Shown here: in pieces, positions 49,202 to 62,334 of the stretch
How the letters are laid out: every line of letters starts with the position of its first letter
Numbering within the stretch: the first letter of the stretch is position 1
NCBI GenBank assembly: GCA_021613535.1
Contig: CP075494.1
Coordinates: 12,648,001 to 12,712,000, forward strand
DNA: 64,000 nt
Reading direction: 5' to 3'
Source of the DNA: Adineta vaga
Taxonomy: Eukaryota > Rotifera
Program-made: the position numbers and the translations under genes
Notes under the pieces: generated by a model
The model's database searches: none
Seen by the model: the letters and a program-made list of their open reading frames with translations, nothing else
What the model was told of the DNA's origin: nothing

Positions 49202-49676
49202 ATGCCACAACCAAAAAAAGTCGCTGGAGTATGTCGAAAAACTTGATTAAATCTCGATAAAATATGTTTTTATTATCCATGTAGAAAAAACAAGCGGAGA
49301 CAATTAATCAACGTCTTCAACTTGTTATGAAATCCGGAAAATATGTTCTTGGCTATCGTCAAACATTAAAGGCACTCCGTAATGGACAAGCAAAATTAAT
49401 TCTTGTCTCAGCTAATACACCGCAAATCCGGTTTGTACTCCATTCGATTCTATTCTCGTCATTTCTTATTTCTTTTTTCATAGAAAAAGTGAAATCGAAT
49501 ATTATGCTATGTTAGCTAAAACTGGTGTACATCATTATGGAGGAAATAATATTGAATTAGGTACAGCCTGTGGCAAATATTTCCGCGTTGGTATTCTTGC
49601 TATAACTGACCCAGGTGATTCAGATATTATTCGAACAGTACCAGGCGAACAATCGACTACTATTGCAACATCATAA
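49202..49676 (+). CDS. RPL30: 60S ribosomal protein L30 (eL30)
   Basis: Large-subunit ribosomal protein. Exons: 49202-49228, 49285-49430, 49484-49676; 121 residues against about 115 in vertebrates. Near-canonical sequence: [77 protein letters not shown] and GDSDIIR. The MPQPKKVAG leader is rotifer-specific. The three-exon structure keeps frame throughout; an AATAAA-type signal lies near 49774-49780. Confidence 0.97.
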
Positions 49677-51227
49677 GCATGACTGTGGTGTGGTTGTTTT
49701 TTTTTGTCGATCGGTTGTTTTTGTTAACAAGAATTACGTAAAAAGATCAATAAGAAAACATCATCAATAAAGAAAATAAAAACTTTAAAAAAAGATATTC
49801 ATCAATTTTGTGAGAAGTTATTCATGCTAGGTCACAATTACTTTCTCACTCCCACTCTATTCTCATAGTACACATCATCATCAATATAGTATCAAATTTC
49901 ACAATTAACTGGTGAAAAGAAATGTCTACTCCATAAAATTAAGTATATAGTAATGATACAATTTAATCAAAAAATATTTTAGAAAAAAAATAAGAAATAT
50001 AAATTGTGTGTCAACAAAACAGAAAGTTTATGATCATTTTTAGAAAATTTCCCTAAAGTATATTTTCATACTCGAGAGATTTTTATGATTATGCTTATAT
50101 TATTTCGAGTATTTAGTACTATTGGTTATATCTAAGATCATTCTAGCAAAAGTATCATACGATTTCGACAGAATCTTCTCTGATCTTACAACAACTTTGA
50201 TAAGACATACGACGACACGTGATTCTCAACAAAAACAATTATAAGTAATAGAAGAGAAAACAAATAGATTTCGGCCTTTGGCATTTGTAACTGTGACATT
50301 GGTTCTATTATCCTTTATTTTTCTTATTCTTCTGTCTATTTAATCCCCAATGTTTGTTATATACAAACATTGTACATGTTTTTTATCTTGTATAATGTAC
50401 TTTTTGGCACGTACATCATTTATTTATGCATATATAAGCTTACTCTTCAGAAGTATGATCTACGTAGTTTCATTCCTATTTTCACCAAGGCTACGTTACC
50501 GATTCTAGCTCAACGTTATAAATTTACAATTGAATTGAACAATAAATTTTAATGAATCAATCTCCTTGAGTGTACTACAATATGGTAAGTAATGAAACCT
50601 TGTATTTCAGTTGACATTAACTTAATAAATCATTACGTTGAGTTACAAAATTTCTTTTCTCTATACAAACATAAACTGCTTGTCTATGTGGAATACATGT
50701 GATTCTCGCAGACAAAGAAAGAGAATTCAATTGGTTTGTATGCATACCTTTCTTTAGCGACTCCATCATATGTATTCATGATTGAGGACGAATTAAGCTT
50801 ACATGTCACATGCTATTGTTATATATTGTCTTTTTTCTTTCACAAACGAAATGTATATCAGTAAGATTCAATGTTCTTTTCTTTAATGAAAAGAAAATGA
50901 AGAACAACATTTGTTCTTCATGCTTTGAAATTCAAATATTTAAAGTGCAATACATTCGTCCAAATAGATCATTTCAAATTCATATATCTTCTTAGATAAG
51001 AATATTTTTTTCTTCTTCGATACAATACCTGTAATTTACTTGTCAACATATCTGTACACATTCGTTTTGTTCGTCGTTCTTACTACTAGAAATAGTGTGA
51101 CTACGACGAGAAAAAAAAATGATGATATACGTTGATGTTTACAGGCTATTTCTCATCATTCCAGCATATTTTCTCTCGTTCTTTTCGCATCATGACTTCG
51201 TGAAGGAGAACATCATCGTCTTTAAAT
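49677..51227. other. Gene-poor region, 1.55 kb
   Basis: AT-rich DNA downstream of eL30. Short open frames (for example 50370-50552 and 50810-50995) have no similarity and no acceptable start context. No feature recognised. Confidence 0.6.
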
Positions 51228-51903
51228 ATGATTTTATTCAAATCAAAAAAACAATATCAATATAAACCATTTGAACGTCAATCCTTACTTGTCCGTTTTA
51301 AATCGTAAGAATTCTTTTTATTTCTTCTCCCAATATCATATGTTTACTCTTCTTTATAGAAAATATCGTTTGAAATCTGGTTATTTTCCTGGAGAAAAAA
51401 GTGAATATAAACGTCATCGTCGATCTCTTTTTTCTAATCTTCATCGAACATATCGTTCATTATGTTTAAGCGTAACATTAATTGTTCGTTTGTTTATTAC
51501 TATCGATCGTATACTACGACGAATTATAAAATTAATTGAAACAATAATTCGAATTATTGAAACTGTACATGGATGGATTCAAATGATTAGATCAATATTT
51601 TCTGCTCTTCATCTGATAATTACCTGTTTAATGATTTTAATATCGAAAATTTATCAAATCTTCTATTTACTATCGATTTTACTCGAACCATTTACTAATC
51701 GAACATTTGAAAGAATTTTTCGTTCTTTTTCATATTTTTTCTATAAATATTATTCATCAAATGGAGCTTGTTATACATTAAAAGCTCGTACCTATCATCT
51801 TATTAATCGAATAAGAATGAAATGGAAAAAAAGTTCACGGATTATTACTGATAATGTTGATGATGATATTTATTATGATGCACTTAATGAAGATTATCAC
51901 TAA
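51228..51903 (+). CDS. Uncharacterised Ile/Arg-rich membrane-associated protein
   Basis: Two exons, 51228-51304 and 51360-51903; 206 residues. The first exon (MILFKSKKQYQYKPFERQSL) joins in frame across a 55 bp intron to SKYRLKSGYFPGEKSEYKRH. The middle (about residues 65-160) is a run of long hydrophobic, Ile/Leu-rich helices punctuated by Arg (SLCLSVTLIVRLFITIDRIL, IIKLIETIIRIIETV, LHLIITCLMILISKIYQIFY). They could be two or three membrane or monotopic helices. The tail is basic, then acidic (NVDDDIYYDALNED). I do not recognise the family. Codon use and the clean splice support a real gene. Confidence 0.7.
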
Positions 51904-52886
51904 TTTTATTTTATATTTATATATAGAAAACAACAGAAGAAGAATGTTTTTATATTAATCATCTTTATATATGTTTGTAAAATGATTTTCTTTTTGTGTT
52001 ATATTTTTATTGTTATTTTTAAAAAAGAAATTTTTATGATCATAAGATAAAGTCTTAATGTCAGACAGTTTTTAAAGTATATAAGATGAAATCGACAATT
52101 GAAATATTTGTTCATTGATTCGATGACGAAGTTGTATATACAGCATTCGGTTATGTAATGAAAGAGTATACCAATTGTGATCGAAACAAATATTAGCTGA
52201 AGGAATAATCAATTAAAAGATTATGACAATAGCGAGTGATGTTTTCATAAGGATAGGTACTCTTACATTTCGTTCCTGTTTATTCGAATATAAGTTTAAA
52301 CACATTTATCGTTTTAAGAACACTACTATACAATTCTAGTCAGTTCGAAAAGTTCTATGGCAAGCAAATCATTGCTTCAGACAGAGTCAGATTGATAAAT
52401 TACCGTGAAGTATTTGTATAGTCAACAAAAAAAAGAATAACGTTTGGTTAAAAACTAGTTTCAATCTTATATTTTTTTGAAAAACTTTACCAGTAGACAT
52501 AGACTATGGTTTTGATACTCTTGGATCATTGATCTTGATCAGAAAAGTAACGATGCGTAACAAGTACATTCATAAATTAGTATTCTTCGTGATTGTTTTC
52601 GATTGTTAGTCAACGAAACTTTTGATGTTGGTATCTTTTACTTGATCAGTTCAAAGTCGACATACAACGAATCTCATTCAGATACATACGTTTTCAAAGT
52701 GTTATGGTCTCGATTCTTCATAATAGTTGTATTATCATCTCAATGATATTTCGCTTGCGACATCTTTTGTTAAGCTTCGTCTTAAAGCAAACTTTGTTTT
52801 GTTTATCAGCTCACGAGGAGACCTTCTATTTTTTCTTTCAATGAAAGATTTCGTTCGAAAAAGCAAAAACATATTCTATATGTAAA
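51904..52886. other. Intergenic
   Basis: About 980 bp, AT-rich, without recognisable coding or structural features; upstream of the B-box protein gene. Confidence 0.55.
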
Positions 52887-54209
52887 ATGTCTCAAATATG
52901 CAACATAACGAAATGTAATCGATCATCACGTGGTCTATGCGATTGTTGTAAACAAAATCTTTGTCTTCAGCATTTGAATGAGCATAATGCTACACTTCTC
53001 GCAAAGTTAAATCCGCTAGTCGATGCAACTAATACACTTGGCGAACGTCTCCAAAGATTCGATGTAAAAGAAGCAACCGGGGATTGTTATCGACAACTTG
53101 AACAATGGCGTACGGGATGTTACAAGAAAATTGATCAGATCTTTGAGTTAAAATGTCAGCAACTTCATGAAACTCTGAATAAAAAAATTCGAATACAAAA
53201 AGAAGAAATTGATCGTGTACAGGCGAAAGTTAATAAATTCATTCATGAAAAAGAAACAACTCAGCAAGATCTTGATTTACTGACATCAGCGATCCATGAC
53301 CTAAGTGTACAGATAAAGAGTATGGAACAGACACGTTTTCAGATCAATGTTCGCTCTTTTGAATTAGATGAACGTTATGTCATTGTTGATGAGAGAAATG
53401 AGCAAGAGATTGATTTATCAACTGTTTCTGATGCTTTCCAAACATTTCAATCTCCTCGTGACAGTCGTATGATCTTGGCTTGCAATGACCAAAACTTGGT
53501 GATACATCAGAAACCAAATCTGTGTTTAATTGATCAAGAAATGAATATTATTAAGAAAACTCTTTGGTCATATGATAAAATTATCGACATGACCTGGTCA
53601 TCTACATTAGATAAGTTTATAATAATTAATGATCACAACGCTTTTCTACTTGATAGAAATACATTGTTGATTGAATTTATACAAAAAATCGAACAGTATA
53701 CGTGGCTTTCGTGTACATGTTCCGAAAGATCTCTTTTCTTGTCCACCAATAACTATAGTTCGTCTATCATGCAATATAGTCTACAACCGTCGATACAATT
53801 GGATAGAGCTTGGAATTCTCCGTATAGCTGTGCATGGAATGAACTTATTCATCATATTACATACCAAAACAAAATGTTAGCAATAATCATTCAAAATCAA
53901 CATGAAAAATCCTTACGATTAGAATTACGATCGATTGACACGTTCGATTGCATCTGGTTTCTAGAACTTGGTATTCAATGGAATACTACTATAGGTTTTC
54001 GTTTTTGCACGATCAATGATAATGAATGGTTGATAGTTGATCATGAAAACGATTGTCTTTTTCATATTGATAGCAATGGAAAATTAAAAAATCGAATAGA
54101 TTATCGCCCAAAACCATATCGTGCCATTCTATTTAAGCCAAACCGATTAGTTATTTCAACGTCTGAAGGAATCAAATTTCATAAACAAATGATCATTTCA
54201 AACATATGA
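52887..54209 (+). CDS. B-box/coiled-coil protein with predicted beta-propeller C-terminus
   Basis: Single exon, 440 residues. Residues 5-35 form a compact B-box-like zinc motif (ICNITKC...GLCDCCKQNLCLQHLNEH). Residues 50-160 are a coiled coil rich in Lys/Glu/Gln (YKKIDQIFELKCQQLHETLN, QKEEIDRVQAKVNKF). Residues 180-435 show repeated short beta-strand patches each ending in a turn (MILACNDQNLVIHQ, DKFIIINDHNAFLLD, LFLSTNNYSSSIMQYS, NEWLIVDHENDCLFHIDSNG), consistent with a WD/NHL-like propeller too diverged to name. Overall TRIM-like without RING. It resembles the B-box NHL gene at 38047 in plan but not closely in sequence. Probable cytosolic scaffold. Confidence 0.8.
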   Translation: MSQICNITKCNRSSRGLCDCCKQNLCLQHLNEHNATLLAKLNPLVDATNTLGERLQRFDVKEATGDCYRQLEQWRTGCYKKIDQIFELKCQQLHETLNKKIRIQKEEIDRVQAKVNKFIHEKETTQQDLDLLTSAIHDLSVQIKSMEQTRFQINVRSFELDERYVIVDERNEQEIDLSTVSDAFQTFQSPRDSRMILACNDQNLVIHQKPNLCLIDQEMNIIKKTLWSYDKIIDMTWSSTLDKFIIINDHNAFLLDRNTLLIEFIQKIEQYTWLSCTCSERSLFLSTNNYSSSIMQYSLQPSIQLDRAWNSPYSCAWNELIHHITYQNKMLAIIIQNQHEKSLRLELRSIDTFDCIWFLELGIQWNTTIGFRFCTINDNEWLIVDHENDCLFHIDSNGKLKNRIDYRPKPYRAILFKPNRLVISTSEGIKFHKQMIISNI

Positions 54210-55255
54210 TTTACTTCAATTATTAGGTTACATAATAAATCTCTTGTTTTTGTTTTTGACCAGCTTGATTAATTGAATTAAAATAAAAGACTTTCACTAA
54301 ATGCTGTAGATCAATTTCACATATTATTGTTAATCTTTCGTTAATAATAACATAAGAAATGTACGATTAACTGATGAATAGTACCTATTGATGAAGAAAA
54401 TAATTTTGATTCATACTCAAAATCAGGATTAATCATAGTATTCATATTCATACATTCCAAATGTAGAAATATGAATAATCCAATCGAAATTTAATTAAAA
54501 ATGAATCAACCATTTCAAAGAACTTATATTTTCGTTATTCTCTCTATTTATTTAGTAATAATCAGAATATTTTTGTCACTTTTATTCTTGACAATTATAT
54601 CAATAAGGAAAGAAAAACAACATATGTTGTTAGAACTGTTTCGAATTTCTATTCAAAAACAAAACGAAAATGATTCAACCGTCGATGAGTTACGAAAACA
54701 AAAAAACATACGCCAACGGATTTTTTCTCTCGTTTTTTCGCTTTAAAAGAATGTACGAATTGAATGACTATTATTTCGAGGGTAAGAAAAAAGAAAACTG
54801 TTTCTTATCAGTAATATCACCTAATGCATTTTTGTCTCGCGTGTATGTGCATGCGTATATATACGTAAGAAAGAGAAAAAAAGCCCTCCATCGAATAAAT
54901 ACAATCAACAGAACAAGTAAAACCTGACTGTCATATATACTTTTAAGCTCATTTCTTTTTCCATGTTTTTATTTAACTATATTTTCCATACTAATATTTA
55001 TCCATGTTAACCAATAGAATAGTGAAAGCACTTGTTTCAGTCGTTTAAGCCACGTGATAGTGTTTCTTTTCCTCTTATCAATCGAGACAATACAGATAAA
55101 AAAAGAAATGAAATTTATCTTTTTTTATATTCCAAAACTTTTTCTTCAAATTTGTTTATATATATTATATTTCTATATTGGGGTTTTCGTCAAACATATG
55201 TATGATCAATGAATTTTAGTTTCTTTTTAATTATCTTCTTTTATTTAGATCAACC
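54210..55255. other. Intergenic
   Basis: About 1 kb upstream of the formin. An 81-codon frame at 54501-54746 starts with one hydrophobic segment but has no similarity; I do not call it. A T-rich tract ending ttatttag (AG at 55247-55248) lies just before the formin ATG and looks like an acceptor for a 5' UTR or spliced-leader exon. Confidence 0.5.
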
Positions 55256-58200
55256 ATGAGACGTGTATACACTCCACCGATTTTAACACCTCGACCATCA
55301 CCTACACCTGCTGTCACTCTTCAGAATACATCTTCATCATCATCAACGAATCTTAACATGAGTCTAGCACTACCAAGAACGTCTTTATATCGTCCGGATT
55401 CTTTTCGTGAATATCTTAGTCGTCAAGTAATCAATAAACCAATTCGAGGACGGGAATTATTTCTACGTTCAGTTCGTCGAATTATTGAACAAATTCGAAC
55501 TAAGAAACAACGTTTAATTGATGATCAACAATTATTTGTAACATATGAAGAAGCAATCGATATTTTTAGTGATATGACATTTATGAAATGTGTTTTATTG
55601 AAAAAGAAATTATTGGATTCAAATAATCGAACATGGACAATAGAATTCGCACGAGAAGGTGGTTTACATGCATTACTTTCATATTTAGAACATATTACAA
55701 CGCAAGGTTTATCACTCGTCGAAGCTATTCTAGTCAATGAAACATTACAATGTCTTCGAGCAATGATGAATATAAGTGAATTATTTGAACATATCGCATC
55801 ACATCCACAATATATTGATTCAATTGCTAAAGGTTAGACTTTGTTTTTTTCTTGTAAATATTCACAAGAGAAAACATCTTTACATTATTGTAGTTTTAAC
55901 TGTACCATCAACGGATATTCGAATGCGTGTATTTGAATTATTAACTGCTCTATGTGTTTATTCACAAGATGGTTATGAATTAGTTCTTAAAGCATTAGAA
56001 GATTTTCAGGTAAATATACATTTATTGTTTTTGTAACAATCACTGATTTAAAAGAGTTATCCAACAAAAATATTTCAGAAAAGACAAAACTATACCGAGG
56101 TATAAATTAGTAAATAGATCTAACATTCTAAATGTGATGGATAGAGACTAACAAAAACAAATCATATCTTTCTTTTTTTTCTCTTTAGACAAATAATAGA
56201 TTATCAAATGTATTCGTTGTAATTCTTGAACAATTGAAATATTCTGTCGTTCCCAAACATAAATGGTCGGCTATTGCCTTATTGAACAGTATTTTATCTT
56301 CAACCGATTCCATTGAAAAACGACTTTCGTACCGAAATATTCTCTATTGTAAGTATTCAATTGACAAAGAGTTTTGATTCGTTATTGGAGAAATTTTCTT
56401 CTAGCAAATGGATTTGTAGCAACGTTGGAGCAAGCTCGAGCGGATGAAAATGATGATCTTGAACATCAAGTCGATACGTTTCTTGAAGGACAAAAACATG
56501 ATGAAGAAGAATTTTTAGGAAATTTTGATCAGAATGATAATCAAGCTGTTTGTCAAGCTATTCAATTACAAGTTTGTCATGCGAAAAACTTTATTTAGAA
56601 AGTATTTAATTGTAATTCTTTGCTTTCATTAGTTAGCAGCAGATTCCAATGATTCGGCCCTTTTTCTCACAGCAATGCAAGTTCTATATTCTGTTTTAAC
56701 AGATTCAGAGCCAAAGGAACGGTAGGAAGAGAGAATATTATAAACTTTTGTATTACGATTGCCTTTTTTTTTCTAGAGAAAAAGTACTTGAAAATCTTCT
56801 CCATTTTGTTTCACATGTAACAGAAAAGAAAACCGAGAAAAAAGTAATTGATAAAGCAATACAAACAGATACCGTTCCTGAATCAAATAATCAATCTTCT
56901 CCTACCCAACAAGAAGTTCCTGCTGTTCCAAAATTGACTCCACTACTAACGAATACCCAAACAACGTCCGTGTTAATCAATACTACAAAACATGACGATA
57001 CGCAATATCCTCTGATTCAATCAACTGTTCCAGAAGTCATACCACCACAAATATCTTCGAATCTACAAAATACTTCGACTGTACCACCACCACCACCACC
57101 ACCTCCTCCTTTCCCTATAGACTTACAACCAACACCTCCAGTTGTTGTTTCGTCATCACCCTCACCGCTTCCGCCTCCTCCTCCACCACCACTTCCACCA
57201 AATCTTCAACCAACTCCTTCGGGCATACTACCACCTCCATCTTTCCATATAAACTTACAACCAACGCCTCCCGTTGGCTCATCACCACCACCACCACCAC
57301 CCCCACCGCCTCCAGGTGGTTTTGGAGGATCACCACCTCCACCTCCACCCCCATCAGGTTTCCCTGGCGCACCGGCACCACCAGCACCAGGTCAATTTGC
57401 TATGAAATCAACTGTGGTTGGTCTTTCTGCTCTAGTCGATAGTATTCCCAAACCAAAAAATCAACTACGACGATTACAATGGAAAAAATTACCACAAACT
57501 ATTCTTAGTATGTCTAATTTCTCTCTGTCTCCTTCTAACATTGATTCTCATTGGTATCTCTTTTTTTTTCTAGCTACTAGTCAATTTTGGATGGATGTAA
57601 ATAAGAAAGTTGATAATCAGATTAATTTCTCGCAACTTGAAGATTGTTTCAAAATCAATAAAGAAACTAATAATAGCACATTAACAAAAACAAAATCAGC
57701 GACAGTAAAATTCATCCTAACATTTATTTATATATAACAAATCTTTCAATTCTAGGTTCAAATTTTACCACATAATCGATCAATTGCAATTAATGTTTTT
57801 TTAAAAAAATTCAATTTTAATGATGCTCAATCATTTACTAAATCTTTACTAGATTTCAAATCGGATCTAAATGGTGAATGTCTTCGTATGTTATTAAAGA
57901 TTTTACCAACGGGAGACGAAGTGAGTTTCTTTTGACTGATTTGCTTGATCTTATTTTATTCTAAAAATAGATTAATCTTGTACATGATCATCGGCGTGAA
58001 GAATGGGCATTACCTGAAGAATTCATTCATGAAATTCATTCTGTATCGTATTATGAATTTCGTATTCGAACACGTATTTTAATCAGTGAATTTGATGAAA
58101 CTTTCAATGATTTTAAACGAAAATTTCAAATAATTATTAAAGTAATCAGTTTTCTACAAAATGATTCATCGATCAAACAATTAGCACGTTCACTTCTATC

Positions 58201-59143
58201 CGTTGGAGATTTTCTTAATTATGTAAGTCTTCTTTATGAAATTTTATTTCAATCAAAAAGAAAATCATCCTCTTCTCTCTTCTTTCTCAAATGTTAGGGA
58301 TCCTACGCTGGTAATGCATTTGGCTTTCGATTAGATATTCTCGATCAACTTCATGATATACGTTCAAGTGAAAATCGAAATTTACTCGGTGTTCTTCTTG
58401 GAACTTCTCCACAAAATTTCCAATTCATCAATGATCTAAAACCATTACTTGTCGACGATATTCAGTACGATGAAATTGTTTGAAAGCATTTCTTTTCTTA
58501 AATTTCGTTTTCTTTAGATTTAAATTAGTTAAAATAGAATATATCGAATGGAAGAAAAAGATTGATGATGGTCTTAAACAAATAAATTCTCTTGACGATG
58601 AACAAATATTAAAACAATACAAACCATTCTATGAAGTAAAAACAACAATTGCTATATTTTCTTAACATATTGTTTTCTTTTCTCGAATAGCAATCAAGTT
58701 TCAAACTGAATCAGATACTTGATCCATTAATAAATCAATGTGAACAACAAGAAAAAGAATTAATGAAACAATTTGGTGAAACCGATTTGAATGAATTTAA
58801 TTATGATACATGTTGTACAATCTTTCGTCATTTAATTGAACAAGTTGATAAAGAAAATAAAGTTAGTTTTTCTTTTTTCGTTGTTCTTTCGACAAAATTT
58901 TCACATGTTTGTTTTTAGGAAAAAGAAAAATGTCTCGCCATGAATAAAGCATTATTAAATTCAACAAAAACTCTTCCAATTCAAAGAAATTCGTTAATCA
59001 ATGGCAATACAAATAAATTAACGGAGAATAATTTTATGGATTCACTTATGACAGAACTTAAACAAAAAAAATTCGCAACGGCACCTCGAGTACGTCGACC
59101 ACGTCGAGGCCTCTTTGATAATGATGATCGGGAAGCAAAATAA
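55256..59143 (+). CDS. DIAPH: Diaphanous-type formin (GBD/FH3-FH1-FH2-DAD)
   Basis: Actin nucleator and elongator activated by Rho GTPases. About 13 exons with introns of about 50-180 bp; the first are 55256-55832, 55894-56009, 56189-56348, 56405-56571, 56633-56721, 56777-57507 and 57574-57704. N-terminal GBD/FH3 armadillo region: GRELFLRSVRRII, EGGLHALLSYLEHI, NETLQCLRAMMNIS, PSTDIRMRVFELLTALCVYS, KHKWSAIALLNSILSS. FH1 at about 57085-57400 encodes several runs of 5-10 prolines (profilin sites). FH2 from LRRLQWKKLP through LARSLLSVGDFLNYGSYAGN to CCTIFRHLIEQ. The C-terminus has MDSLMTELKQ followed by basic VRRPRRG, a good DAD autoinhibitory motif. The start Met lies just after an acceptor-like AG; an upstream non-coding or coding exon is possible, since the GBD N-terminal basic part is short. 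Confidence 0.9.
57085..57400 (+). other. FH1 poly-proline coding tract
   Basis: Low-complexity CCA/CCT-rich DNA encoding several Pro runs separated by three near-repeats of a LQPTP module, with Gly inserts in the last part. The repeat unit (DLQPTPPVV, NLQPTPSGI, NLQPTPPVG) suggests internal duplication within FH1. The antisense Val/Glu-rich frame is an artefact. Confidence 0.8.
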
Positions 59144-60892
59144 CTGTTTCGATTTTTACCGTTACTTTTTTTTCTTCTTCTTCTTCTTCTTCCTTTCCTT
59201 CATAAAGCATTATTTCTTATCAAATGTGATCAATTCATTTACAAAATGGATATTTGATCCATCTATATACTTTTCTTTTGAAGACAACGTCAATTTTTCA
59301 GGAAAACACCAAATGGTTTCTTTACTTACTTTTGTTCTGTCTAGCTTTTCGTTTGCCAATTAAGGTACATACATATACGCCTTTCACCTTTTATCCACTT
59401 GGAGTGATGTTTGCATTTCTGTTCTTCTTCATCTCGTTTCATTCTCTTTCTCCCTAATGTATACGTACGATATGATTATTGTTTTTACAATATTCGCTAA
59501 GCAGAAAGCGAAAAAGTGTACCTATTATTTCGACATTGAGACTATTCGAAAATGAGATGAACAATTGATCATCTATTTTCCTTTGCTGACATGCAAACAT
59601 AGGAGAAAGGAAAAAAAGAAAGATCACTATCAAATCGACAAGTTGATGAATGAAATCTATCCACGAATAATGATAATTATAATTGAACAGGAATGCAACC
59701 GTGATCAACCACGTTGTGAAAATGTATTTTGTCTTTTCAAGGAAATTCTACGTGACATCTAATGAATAGTTGACACTTTGAATTCTAATTTTCGAGTATC
59801 ACTATCATATGAAGTGCATATTTACATATTTTTACCAAATGACTAAGCATGCTTTTGGCAATTTAAAGGGTTTGTTTTATTTATTCAACAGAGAGACAGA
59901 GGAATATACAATGTGACAGAACAATATTAGTTTAAAAAATTCAATCAAGTGGAATAACGATGATCGATCTGATTTTCTGACAACTATTCATATAAGCATA
60001 CATGAGAAAACAGGGATGTATCGTTCATTTTGTTCAATACATCGAAGATCATACTACAGAAATGATTATATAGTAAAATGAGATTTATTTTTGTTTTTCT
60101 AATGATAACATCATTAGTGAATGATCTGATATATTGACAATCACGCAATATATATTACTTGAAAAAATTGATTATCACACGAATATGTCAATCTTTTTCG
60201 TCCTTCCTTCTTTTATGTTTTCCGGAGGGCTAATTTGATGATCATCATCATTGACTGAGGACAAGACATATATGTATATAAAACGAAATTGCTAACATTT
60301 ACTCAAATAAAATCATGAAGACGAAAGAGAGAGAACGACAGAGTATACAACACGAACGAACGTCTCGCATTCGTAATGATGATGAATCGACGTCGTCTAT
60401 AAGCGAAAAAGTGAGGGAGAGATGAAGAGGAAAAGGCGAATGAGAGCACGAACGAAATATAAAGCAAATAGTCTTTCTACTTAGCTTTTGTGTATGTGTA
60501 TGTGGAAGGAGGAGCAAGGAAAAAGAAAACACCTTGATAGTATTCGCTCTGGGTAAATAGGCACGTCCGTCAGCAACTATTTCGTCGTCAATTTCACGTT
60601 CTCTCTTATTTCGGTTTTTTTCTCGCCAACGCACAGCCATTTGTTGGTAGAGTGATGATGGCTAAAAGTGTTTCACCGTAACATTTCTCTCTTTACTCTT
60701 CGTATTTATATGTGTGTTCTTACTCTTCTTTTCGCTCGCCAAGCAAGTAAAGAAAAAGAACGAGAAAACGAATGTGTAGTGTAGTGTTCCGTCTTTGAGA
60801 TTCCTTTTCTTCTCTTCGCTTCTCAGCACACTCATACACACACACACATACACAAGCATTTTTCACTCACACAATACGGAGAGAGATGAAGT

Positions 60893-60911
60893 GTATATAT
60901 ATATATATATA
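60893..60911. repeat. (TA)n microsatellite
   Basis: About nine TA units in non-coding DNA. Confidence 0.85.
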
Positions 60912-61657
60912 GAATAGAGTAGAGGACATCAACGAATGGTAGATTGGCTTAGACTTCGGACATAGACATTTCTTTTCATTTACCTGTCTTCTATTCGTAA
61001 GTATAGACTAGTTCGTATTCCAAATAGATGTCTACTCTTTCTTTGTATTCATCTAAAAGTGTCTTTATATAATTAGTTCATTCATTAATAGTAGACAATT
61101 AGATTCAGTTGAGTTAGATTTTCTCAATTTCGACTAGACTATAAGAACAGAAACATATGCCTGTTCACATCAATTCATTGCCATAGATGTTATCTTAGTT
61201 TTTGGATATAACTTAAATGATATGGTTCATTACGCGTGAGAATACACACCAGCTACGTGATTACATTGAATGTATAGTATGTTCGTTAGAATGAAAGATA
61301 TAGATTGATCGTCGTCGAATTTAGGAAAGAAATCAACTTGTTTTTTGTTGACATCTTTTAAGTATAAACCCAAATGTAGTTACTTTTCGTGTGAACGAAA
61401 AATTTTCCTTATCAGACTGTAATCGTTATCTTATCGATATCAATCGTTCTTGTGAAAACAGATTATCCAATTTAATTGACATGAAATGATCAAATGAAAT
61501 TCGTCTGTAGATGAAGTTTCCAAAAAAAAAAGAAAATCTTTTCGTCTTGTCATTGTTATTCTATTCTTTTGATTTATTATTGGAAATCTTCAGATATTTA
61601 TACGATTTCATAATTGAGAATTTAATCGAAATTCTAATGAGAAAGAAAACGTTTGCT

Positions 61658-61679
61658 TATATATATATATATATATATG
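61658..61679. repeat. (TA)n microsatellite
   Basis: About eleven TA units in non-coding DNA. Confidence 0.85.
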
Positions 61680-62310
61680 CATATTTCTTTTCAACCGTTA
61701 ACTCTCAACTTCTTAGTTTTGTCCTGTCACATCAACGTCCGTTAAAGTTTCATTCTCGGATTCTTTCGTTTTTTTTCTTCTCTTATTTTACCCTAACAAA
61801 CCAAACAATATATTCGTTGTCGTTCTTTTTCTTCTACTGTATTTTCTTTGAGCAAGCAAAAGTATTATATTCGCATGTATTCAAATGCGAAGAGCACGTC
61901 TAGAGAGAAAAGAAAGAATGATGAATCTAGATATAGTAAGAGCACATTGAAGCCTATCGTCCATTCGACCACTACTACCACCATCAATATATAAAAATTC
62001 GTCTTGTGTTCTTTCGCTCATTTTAATGTTCGCTCGATGGTGAATGAAATGGAGACGAGAGAAAGGTGTACATATATTTAAAAGAGGAGAAAGGCAAAGA
62101 AGAAGAAAAAGAGGTAAGAACACACATCTATACATCAGGGAACAAACGGGTATGAAGCGGGAAAAACGAACCTTACTACTACTACTACAACGAATGTCTC
62201 TTGTCCGTTCAATGAAGGTATACAAAGTAAATAGAAGAGAAAAAAGAAAAGAACGCGATGCAATGAAAATTTCAATAGAAGTACGCTCGCCTTTATGTAG
62301 ACACATACAT

Positions 62311-62334
62311 TTATATATATATATATATATATAT
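62311..62334. repeat. (TA)n microsatellite
   Basis: About twelve TA units, 290 bp upstream of the HTH/zinc-finger gene start. Confidence 0.85.

Noticed and set aside
54501-54746. 81-codon frame with one hydrophobic segment upstream of the formin
   Set aside because: Could be a KCNE-like single-TM peptide at first sight, but no motif matches and no splice context; left uncalled.
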